Assembly (NCBI GenBank): GCA_023457875.1
Contig: JAEXBC010000161.1
Location: forward strand, 1-5,609
DNA from: Bacillota bacterium
GTDB lineage: Bacteria; Bacillota; Clostridia; Lachnospirales; Cellulosilyticaceae
DNA: 5,609 nucleotides
Direction of reading: 5' to 3'
Below, piece by piece: positions 1 through 5,052 of the stretch (its first letter is position 1; each line of letters starts with the position of its first letter). The translations under genes and the position numbers were made by a program. The notes beneath the pieces are model-generated. The model was not told the origin of the DNA. It made no database searches and worked only from the letters and a program-made list of their open reading frames with translations.

Positions 1-380
1 GCTTTAAATCCAACACCAAATTTTCCAATTGTGGACTCGTCTTTTTTATTGGATTGAGCGACAGCTGTGATAGCATTGATATCACCTAGTTTGTTTTTTT
101 CTTGGTCGTCTTTTTCGCTGTCTGGATTTGAAACCCAGAAGTGTTTTGTGCCGTTATGTTTGAAATAAAGTCCATTTTTTGCTAACAGAAACGAAGATTT
201 TGTTGCTTTTACATCATTTGCGTTTTGCAAAAGTTCGTAAATAAAATGAGCTTGGTCACTATATTTATCACTAACACTGCCCCATATATTGCTAACAGCA
301 AAGTCGTTCTTCAAAGTAGTTGCCGTGTTGTCCCTCTTTTTGGACAGTTTATCAAACCATTGTTTTTGTTCTTCTGCCAT
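1..380 (-). CDS. HSP90/sacsin-like GHKL ATPase, N-terminal part (runs off left edge)
   Basis: Reading the minus strand from the ATG at 380-378 gives 126 residues with no stop before the window edge. The start MAEEQKQWFDKLSKKRD is followed by FIYELLQNANDV, the Bergerat-fold N box with E49, N53 and D56 spaced as in HSP90. Next come FKHNGTKHF, an HNG element in place of the usual DxGxG, as seen in sacsin-type ATPases, and STIGKFGVGFK (residues 116-126), almost identical to the HSP90 glycine-rich ATP-lid motif. This marks an ATP-binding GHKL domain of the bacterial sacsin/DUF3883-related group, usually the front of a very large cytosolic protein; the rest is not visible. The start is preceded by an A-rich stretch rather than a clear Shine-Dalgarno. 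It lies 203 nt downstream of the SIR2 gene, same strand, suggesting a two-gene defence locus (inference). True HSP90 (HtpG) is unlikely because the N terminus and HNG element differ. Confidence 0.88.
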   Translation of the reverse strand, partial: MAEEQKQWFDKLSKKRDNTATTLKNDFAVSNIWGSVSDKYSDQAHFIYELLQNANDVKATKSSFLLAKNGLYFKHNGTKHFWVSNPDSEKDDQEKNKLGDINAITAVAQSNKKDESTIGKFGVGFK

Positions 381-419
381 TTTTCTTTAATGTTACTTTA
401 TCGTTTTGTTTCCTAGCGT

Positions 420-574
420 GGCATAAGTGGTTTATAAGCTGATAAATAAAGGTTACATGTATGAAGTGTTGGGGATTGCGTAAGATGTGTCATTCTGCCA
501 ACGCTTACGCTGATGTGCAACAATACACTTAATTTATCACTGACCCTTTATTTGTTATACCGCATGTTAGTGCC
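420..574. repeat. Long imperfect inverted repeat between the SIR2 and ATPase genes
   Basis: The whole 203-nt gap folds back on itself. Matching arm segments in order are ggcataa (420-426) with ttagtgcc (567-574), aaataaagg (444-452) with cctttattt (545-553), aagtgtt (464-470) with the aatacactt region (522-530), and gcgtaag (478-484) with cttacgc (504-510), leaving a 19-nt apical loop. Bulges and mismatches separate the paired blocks. The shape resembles the folded attC sites of integron cassettes, but the classical GTTRRRY/RYYYAAC core boxes are not present. It could instead be a transcript hairpin that attenuates or stabilises mRNA between the two genes. It holds no open reading frame. Confidence 0.6.
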
Positions 575-583
575 TGGCGTTCA

Positions 584-1762
584 TTACAATCCAATAAAAT
601 CGTTTAATCCATTTAAAAATGCTTTTGCCTTTGGTGCTTCGGTTGACATTTGATAAGTATTAGCTTCTTTGCTTGATTTAAGCATATTATAACCTATTTC
701 GTTGTTTACGATTTTTGAATATTTCAAACCAAAATCCTGAAGACTACACTTATCAACAACGGTAATATCAACAACACCTTTCTTTATAGCTCTTCTTAAA
801 GCAGCATTGACATGCATATCGTTAAAAGAATAACCTATTATAAAAATCCTATCTGCATTTATAAAATCTTCAATCATTTTTTGGTAAAACTCATAAAATA
901 TATCATTAAAAATTCTATCTGGCTTATTATATCCTGTGATTATATTTGATGGTATAAAATCATTTTGAATAAAACTTCTCTGAACTTTGCTAATGCTGTA
1001 ATCATTAGATTTTTCGCCAATTAGATTTAGCTTAAATGAACCATGTAAATGATAATAACAATCAACCTTGTCATCCTCAATAATTCTTTTCTCATCAATT
1101 TTTCCTGTTATTTTATCATACCCATCAAAAAAAGTTAAATTTGAAATATTTGGAACTAAATAATCATAATTCAAAGTATAAAACCTAACAATCCCCTTTT
1201 CGCCTTTTATTTGATTAAGAAATTGATTAAAAACTTTATTCAGTTCACAATAATCACTCTCCCCGACAATTTCATATTTCTCAATTTCTTTTTTGATTAA
1301 AAATGTAAAATGCAGATAAAGTTCATAATAGTAATACTCGTTCTCAACTAGTAGTTTTGAGCCAAAGGCTGTATCTAAATATTTGGCTTTATTATCGTTC
1401 TTAAGCGAATAGAAGTTTGCGTTTTTTGTTTCAAAAATTTGAAGTGCATCCTGTATTTTAGGTTCAATCAAGAAGAAATCAATTAGTTTAAAAAAACTGT
1501 CTGACATAAAAGATTGAGACCTTTTATGTTCAAATAGCAACTCAACAAAATGCAAAATTGTTTCAAAATTTGGAGTATGATATCCTCTGCGTTTTTCTTT
1601 CTGAATAAGTAAAAGTGAATAAATAAAATCGCCTATTGGTTCTCCTTTATCATTGATAAAAACAGAATCATGCCGTAATATATCTGTTAGTTTATCGGTA
1701 GTTGGAGCACCCCACGGTATTACAGCTCCAGCACCAGTCAATATAACATTTCGATTATTCAT
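584..1762 (-). CDS. SIR2-family NAD-binding protein, probable defence NADase effector
   Basis: Complete 392-residue protein starting at the ATG 1762-1760. SIR2 fold motifs occur in order: ILTGAGAVIPWGAPTT near the N terminus (residues 7-22), a Rossmann-type NAD-binding loop; FYTLNYD (194-200), equivalent to the TTNYD segment whose Asn (N198) is catalytic in defence sirtuins; YHLHGS (237-242) with H240 as the expected catalytic His; and IFIIGYSFNDMHVNAALRRA (306-325), the GYSFND motif closing the fold. The 150 residues between the first two motifs form a helical insert. In anti-phage systems such as Thoeris ThsA, DSR and short prokaryotic Argonaute partners, this fold hydrolyses NAD+ to stop infection, and the same activity is inferred here. 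No sensor or transmembrane domain is visible, so regulation probably comes from a partner; the HSP90-like ATPase downstream is the obvious candidate. No convincing promoter was seen. The composition is AT-rich compared with floA, consistent with acquisition. Confidence 0.9.
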   Translation of the reverse strand: MNNRNVILTGAGAVIPWGAPTTDKLTDILRHDSVFINDKGEPIGDFIYSLLLIQKEKRRGYHTPNFETILHFVELLFEHKRSQSFMSDSFFKLIDFFLIEPKIQDALQIFETKNANFYSLKNDNKAKYLDTAFGSKLLVENEYYYYELYLHFTFLIKKEIEKYEIVGESDYCELNKVFNQFLNQIKGEKGIVRFYTLNYDYLVPNISNLTFFDGYDKITGKIDEKRIIEDDKVDCYYHLHGSFKLNLIGEKSNDYSISKVQRSFIQNDFIPSNIITGYNKPDRIFNDIFYEFYQKMIEDFINADRIFIIGYSFNDMHVNAALRRAIKKGVVDITVVDKCSLQDFGLKYSKIVNNEIGYNMLKSSKEANTYQMSTEAPKAKAFLNGLNDFIGL

Positions 1763-2007
1763 ATTAATTGATAAAAGTAGATATATTGCAACTCATCCTC
1801 GCTTGGCGTTAACTTGTCTATAGCTATACAAAAGTCAATGTTACCTCTTAAATTATCCAAGGCTAACCCAACCTTGTGTAAGGTTAATCAATTACGCTCT
1901 AAAATTAGAATTTAATTCCTTAGAATCCAATACCTTCCCCTAACAAGTTGTTGAAAGTCAATTTGACTAAAGCCATTGTGACCATTGTGGAAGTGAATGC
2001 TATAGCG
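1763..2007. other. Intergenic region between SIR2 gene and recombinase remnant
   Basis: No reading frame is recognisable in these 245 nt. They contain a small perfect hairpin, aacctt-gtgt-aaggtt (1870-1885), a palindrome agtcaa-t-ttgact (1956-1968), a 9-nt direct repeat aaagtcaat (1831-1839 and 1954-1962), an inverted pair aacttgt/acaagtt (1811-1817 and 1943-1949) and a tandem 9-mer ccattgtg(a/g) (1973-1990). Because the region follows the 3' end of a tyrosine recombinase gene, a decayed attachment site or element end could lie here, but nothing seen proves it. The SIR2 promoter should also be in this stretch. Confidence 0.4.
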
Positions 2008-2520
2008 TTATTTAGAAATTGAGATATTAAACTTCGTCATCTCCTTTTCCTTGAGTTTGTCTACTACTTTGATATATGGTTTCATTGATTTGTAGTCGTA
2101 GTGGCCAGTCCACTCCATAATAACATGGGGTGGTATTCCCAGATAGAGTCCGTTGACAACGAATGTTCTCCTACCACAATGGCAAGAGAGAAGAGAATAT
2201 TTTGGATGTACCTCTTCAATCCTTTCGTTCTGCCTGAAATAAACAATCCTCTGTGGAGACTTAATTCCTGCCTTGTAACCCATCTCTTTTAATGCTTCGT
2301 TCATCTTCTGATTGCTGACTACAGGCAGGGCGAGATTGTTCTTAAAACACATCTTTTTGTACTTATTCAGGATGGCCTGACTGATGTTGTTAAGTTCAAT
2401 CTTTATCCCATCGGCGGTCTTTTGAGTAACGACAAAGATATGGTCAGGGAAGATGTCTGTTCTTCGTATTCTATAGGAGATATCACTTGCTATAGTGTAA
2501 CGAACCTCTACAGAGCTACT
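2008..2520 (-). pseudogene. Tyrosine recombinase (phage-type integrase), C-terminal remnant
   Basis: An open frame of 170 residues ending at the TAA 2008-2010 carries the catalytic half of a tyrosine recombinase: SLLSCHCGRRTFV with the HxxR pair (H114, R117 counting from the first sense codon), IMEWTGHYDYK with W/H (H140), and MKPYIKV with the nucleophile Y149 nine residues further, the normal spacing. The layout and wording match integrases of Bacteroidota conjugative and mobilisable elements, normally about 400 residues. The N-terminal arm-binding and core-binding domains are absent. A degraded trace of the first catalytic box may survive near the start (EVRYTIASDIS), compared with the usual GLRYSD. 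Upstream the frame meets TAA (2521-2523) immediately, where the metallopeptidase gene ends in the same frame, so a breakpoint lies at about 2520. An internal ATG at 2352 is not a plausible native start because homology continues upstream of it. The protein is presumably inactive. Confidence 0.87.
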
Positions 2521-2523
2521 TTA

Positions 2524-3642
2524 TTAAAGAGACAGTGAGCTGTCTACATATTTTTTTATTTGTTCCCGAATGAATTTATTTTGATTGTCTGGTTCGACAA
2601 AAAACTCACTTCTAAATATTTCATCCATAGATTCAATTTTCAATAGCTGTTTTAACCCATTAATTCCTTTCTCGCTAAACACCAAATGACAAATAAAAGC
2701 CTGAATAATGTACTGTGGATTTGTCCTTTCATCCATGTAATAAAATTCCATTGGATTTGTAATGTTAATATCAGGATGTTTTGCAATATACTCATTTAAC
2801 CTTTTTAGATGCTCTTTATAAGATGTCCCCATTGAGCCTCCATAAAAAGTGGCAATACCCTCTTTTAGAGGAGTATTTGGATAAATAGGATTTAAATATA
2901 TATGAATAAACTCGTGCAAATAATTTTCATCAAGTCCCCAACTATATATAGATTTTTCTTGCTCATATGCTAGTCCTCCAGGATATTCCGAGCGGGCCAT
3001 GTAGAAGTTAAAATCAAATCCTTTAATTGACTGAATTTCTCTGTTTGTCTTAGCAAAATAATAATCAATTTTTATCGGTCCTAGCCCCCATGCTTTTTCC
3101 AAATTTGTAATAGAGATAATTAGGCTCTGTGCATTAGTGAAGTTAAAAGTGTGGTATGAAGGATAATGAAAAGTTACATTTCTAATAGTTTTAGTTAGCC
3201 ATTCTTTTGTTTCAATATTTTGATTTACTAAAAATTTACACCTGCCATTATCAATCTTTATGTAGTAGTTGGCAATAAAGTAAATAGTTGGGTTACTAAA
3301 AGAGTCTGTTGCTGCAAACAATACTTTAGCTTTCACCGTATCAGCTTTGGTATCTAAAGATATTAGGTACGGTTCCCCTAGCGTATAATTTGTTGTATTG
3401 CCAATCAAACCGATTGCTGTTTTATCCGGCAATCTAAATTTTTCCACATCTTCGGTATAAAAATATTTAGTATAGTCAACTTCATTATCCTCTTTGAAGT
3501 CTGTAATATATTTGTTGAAGAAGTTAATGGTCAATTTAGATTTTTCGGTTGTAGTATCTACACCAATGTTTATTCTAAGCTGTGCACTCATGTCTTTGAA
3601 TAACAGCAATGAAAAAATTAAAACTAAATACTTTGGTTTCAT
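2524..3642 (-). CDS. Exported zinc-metallopeptidase-like protein (HExxH)
   Basis: Complete 372-residue protein from the ATG 3642-3640. The N terminus has a short basic start, a hydrophobic core (YLVLIFSLLLF) and MSAQ, a typical Bacteroidota signal peptide with probable cleavage after A20, so the mature protein is exported to the periplasm or beyond; no lipobox cysteine is seen. Residues 30-150 form a beta-rich region of unknown function, possibly NTF2-like. The C-terminal half contains YLHEFIHIYLNP with HEFIH at 243-247 (two His zinc ligands and catalytic Glu) and LKEGIATFYGG with E261 as the likely third ligand, which is the gluzincin/peptidase-MA arrangement. No family name can be given and the substrate is unknown. 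The gene ends with two consecutive in-frame TAA codons (2524-2526 and 2521-2523), beyond which the recombinase remnant continues in the same frame. It appears to be a monocistronic passenger of the island; no promoter was recognised. Confidence 0.83.
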   Translation of the reverse strand: MKPKYLVLIFSLLLFKDMSAQLRINIGVDTTTEKSKLTINFFNKYITDFKEDNEVDYTKYFYTEDVEKFRLPDKTAIGLIGNTTNYTLGEPYLISLDTKADTVKAKVLFAATDSFSNPTIYFIANYYIKIDNGRCKFLVNQNIETKEWLTKTIRNVTFHYPSYHTFNFTNAQSLIISITNLEKAWGLGPIKIDYYFAKTNREIQSIKGFDFNFYMARSEYPGGLAYEQEKSIYSWGLDENYLHEFIHIYLNPIYPNTPLKEGIATFYGGSMGTSYKEHLKRLNEYIAKHPDINITNPMEFYYMDERTNPQYIIQAFICHLVFSEKGINGLKQLLKIESMDEIFRSEFFVEPDNQNKFIREQIKKYVDSSLSL

Positions 3643-3764
3643 TGATATAAATAGGTGTAGTTTAGCTGATTGTTGTTAAATTATTTGGTTTTCCAGTCCA
3701 TCACAGACATTGCTTTAAAGTTATATGCTTTGTATCATTCAGCCTTTTCAATATACTAACATGT
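3643..3764. other. Short intergenic gap, dinD remnant to peptidase gene
   Basis: These 122 AT-rich nucleotides separate the end of the dinD pseudogene from the peptidase start and should contain the peptidase promoter. I see no consensus Bacteroidota -7 box, no stem-loop terminator with a T-run and no small reading frame. Confidence 0.4.
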
Positions 3765-4601
3765 TTATTTCTTCTTTTTTAAATCTTTCAATAATTTTTT
3801 CTCGTCTCCTTCAAGCTTACGTTTCAACTTTTTAACATCTTCTGCTGGAGGCAGGTTTTCAGGAAATATACCTCTCTTTGTCAACATTTCTCTGACGGCA
3901 AGATTATTGTCAACATGCTCTTTTTCAATTGTTGATTGCCCTTTTAAGTCTTTATTTTGAACATTCAGACCAGTCATTTCAGCTGCTAGGTCTTTTGCTT
4001 TAATACTTATTGTAGGAAGAAAATCGGCAACAGGTCTGCTATCTGGCACGCCAAACTTGCGTTTTAGTGTATGGGTGTTTAGTCTGAATAATGCCTGATC
4101 CCCCTTGCTCCTTATAATAGCAAATCCTTGACTGTCTACTCCTCGTTCATAAAGTATTCCAGAAAGTTGTTTCTCTGTTTGGCTTAATTTCGCACGAGCT
4201 TTTACTCTTTCAAATTCTAAAATGCGAGCCTCAACCACTTCTGCTTTACGTGTTTGTATGGCGAAGTAATTTTGTGCAAATGCAATTTCTTCTTTTCGGC
4301 TATCTCCATTTTGAGCAATTAAGTAACATGCATATCTTGTTAAAAGAATGTCATCTATCTCTTTTTCAGCTCCTTTTGGCATTGGGATCGTTTTCCTGAT
4401 GTCAGGAAAATGATAGTTATCTCTTTCTCCAGCATTATTGCACGCATCTTAAGCTTTCTGAATTACTTTTTCAAAATTCTCCCACTTACTATATCCTAAT
4501 AATTCTTGTAATTCACGTGCACTCCAACACTCAATACCTTCAAATTCTGAAGCAGCAGCTTCAAATTGACTAAACAAGTTTTTAATTTCATCTGACTTCA
4601 T
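3765..4601 (-). pseudogene. dinD: dinD, DNA-damage-inducible protein D, broken by an in-frame stop
   Basis: Translating from the ATG 4601-4599 gives MKSDEIKNLFSQFEAAASEF, then IECWSARELQELLGYSKWENFEKVIQKA, the Bro-N-like front of DinD. Codon 51 (4449-4451) is TAA. The same frame then continues without a gap as DACNNAGERDNYHFPDIRKTIPMPKGAEKEIDDILLTRYACYLIAQNGD and onward through conserved blocks such as YERGVDSQGFAIIRSKGDQALF and RPVADFLPTISI to a lysine-rich end at 3765. Removing the stop restores about 278 residues, the usual DinD length. One substitution (for example AAA, GAA or CAA to TAA) is enough to explain it. The Met at 4382 is an internal conserved family residue, so the downstream 205-residue frame is not an independent gene. 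E. coli DinD is SOS-induced and has been reported to inhibit RecA activity. Two stable fragments, a sequencing error or readthrough remain possible. Confidence 0.88.
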
Positions 4602-4639
4602 CACCAATTCTTTTATGACTTAAAATTACTGAAATATTT

Positions 4640-4675
4640 CAAAGGTGCTATCTGAACTCTGGTGGAGTTGTCAAA
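4640..4675 (-). promoter_or_regulatory. Possible dinD promoter with internal palindromic operator
   Basis: On the minus strand CACCTTTG (4647-4640) matches the Bacteroidota -7 box TAnnTTTG at all but its first base, and TTTG (4675-4672) lies 24 nt upstream, longer than the usual spacing. Between them sits a perfect inverted repeat, aactc-N5-gagtt (4655-4669). A second palindrome, gaaatatttc (4631-4640), overlaps the end of the -7 box. Operator-in-spacer geometry would suit a repressor of the LexA type for a damage-inducible gene, but I know no matching consensus. Confidence 0.28.
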
Positions 4676-4706
4676 ATTATAGTTAATTATAAATCATATA
4701 TATGAG

Positions 4707-4750
4707 GGGGATTGCCTTGCTGCGCGAGGCGTTCCCCGGGTGGGGGAGCC
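4707..4750. repeat. G/C-rich overlapping hairpins left of the tRNA terminator
   Basis: A stem of ggggattgcct (4707-4717) with aggcgttcccc (4727-4737) encloses a 9-nt loop, with one mismatch and one wobble. A competing hairpin joins ggcgttcccc (4728-4737) to gggggagcc (4742-4750). The patch is far richer in G/C than the AT-rich DNA beside it. It may be a dispersed palindromic repeat or the edge of the integrated DNA; it is not coding. Confidence 0.45.
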
Positions 4751-4753
4751 TAA

Positions 4754-4872
4754 AAAAACAATAAAAGCCTCGGCCTTTGGCCGTATAAGCAAAAGAAAAG
4801 ACCGCTTTTGAGCTAGCTCAAGCGGTCTTTATTTTTTGCTTTACCCCCTTGGGGTTGGCTTTTATTGTTTTT
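4754..4872. repeat. Nested inverted repeats downstream of tRNA-Ser
   Basis: A perfect 16-nt inverted repeat, aaaaacaataaaagcc (4754-4769) and ggcttttattgttttt (4857-4872), encloses three further hairpins: cggcc-ttt-ggccg (4771-4783), the large terminator stem-loop (4787-4841) and ccccttgggg (4844-4853). The transcript of this segment would fold into a closed, multi-branched shape. The outer right arm reaches the last base of the tRNA CCA end. Confidence 0.75.
4787..4841 (-). terminator. Strong rho-independent terminator after tRNA-Ser (bidirectional form)
   Basis: aaagaccgct (4797-4806) pairs perfectly with agcggtcttt (4821-4830). Inside, tgagc (4809-4813) pairs with gctca (4816-4820) after a two-base bulge, and outside, aagcaaaa (4787-4794) pairs with ttttgctt (4834-4841). 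Both strands give a T-rich tail after the stem, so it could stop transcription from either side. It lies 31 nt beyond the tRNA 3' end and probably ends the tRNA transcript, insulating the island. Confidence 0.85.
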
Positions 4873-4961
4873 GGCGGTGAGGGGGGGATTCGAACCCCCG
4901 GAACCCTTACGAGTTCGGCAGTTTAGCAAACTGCTGGTTTCAGCCACTCACCCACCTCACC
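4872..4961 (-). tRNA. tRNA-Ser(GCT)
   Basis: The minus strand folds as a class II tRNA. The acceptor stem is GGTGAGG (4961-4955) with CCTCACC (4882-4876), then a G discriminator and an encoded CCA (4874-4872). The anticodon stem GCAGT/ACTGC encloses the loop TTGCTAA with anticodon GCT, which reads AGC/AGT serine codons. A long variable arm precedes the T arm, which has the TTCGAAT loop closed by a G/C stem. Length is 90 nt with CCA, normal for serine. tRNA-Ser genes are frequent targets of tyrosine recombinases, and its 3' end faces the accessory DNA to the left. No second copy of the tRNA 3' end is present in the window. Confidence 0.97.
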
Positions 4962-4965
4962 AAAA

Positions 4966-4987
4966 CCCTGCGGGGTTGGCCGCAGGG
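4966..4987 (-). terminator. Hairpin between floA and tRNA-Ser (floA terminator or tRNA leader)
   Basis: CCCTGCGG (4966-4973) and CCGCAGGG (4980-4987) form a perfect 8-bp stem with a 6-nt loop; on the minus strand it is followed by TTTT just before the tRNA 5' end. It fits a terminator of floA. However, the promoter at 4992-5021 would start transcription at about 4988, so the same hairpin also forms the first nucleotides of the pre-tRNA leader. Confidence 0.65.
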
Positions 4988-4991
4988 AGTG

Positions 4992-5021
4992 CAAAGATAC
5001 AAATTCTTTTGAATCTGCAAA
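4992..5021 (-). promoter_or_regulatory. Bacteroidota-type promoter for tRNA-Ser
   Basis: On the minus strand TATCTTTG (4999-4992) is a perfect match to the primary sigma factor -7 box TAnnTTTG of Bacteroidota. TTTG (5021-5018) stands 18 nt upstream as the -33 element. The predicted start, near 4988, is about 27 nt before the tRNA. It lies just past the floA stop codon and so separates the tRNA from floA. Confidence 0.8.
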
Positions 5022-5052
5022 TATTCTGAGCAGTGTTCGTTACTGCTGGGCC

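Noticed and set aside
1..380. Housekeeping chaperone HtpG
   Set aside because: The N box and glycine lid match HSP90, but the first 45 residues and the HNG element instead of DxGxG point to the sacsin-like group.
225..416. 63-codon plus-strand open frame
   Set aside because: It lies antisense to the convincing GHKL ATPase start and has no recognisable protein features.
381..583. Classical integron attC site
   Set aside because: The palindromic shape fits, but the GTTRRRY and RYYYAAC core boxes are not present and no integron integrase is in view, so it is reported only as an inverted repeat.
1973..1990. Tandem ccattgtg repeat as a CRISPR or iteron array
   Set aside because: Only two copies of a 9-mer; no spacers, no further units and no replication gene nearby.
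2101..2292. 63-codon plus-strand open frame
   Set aside because: It is antisense to the recombinase remnant, whose catalytic motifs are clear on the other strand.
3494..3679. 61-codon plus-strand open frame
   Set aside because: It is antisense to the signal-peptide region of the exported peptidase; no family resemblance.
3765..4382. 205-residue frame taken as an independent gene
   Set aside because: Its Met is an internal conserved residue of DinD, and DinD homology continues upstream in the same frame to the stop codon and beyond it.
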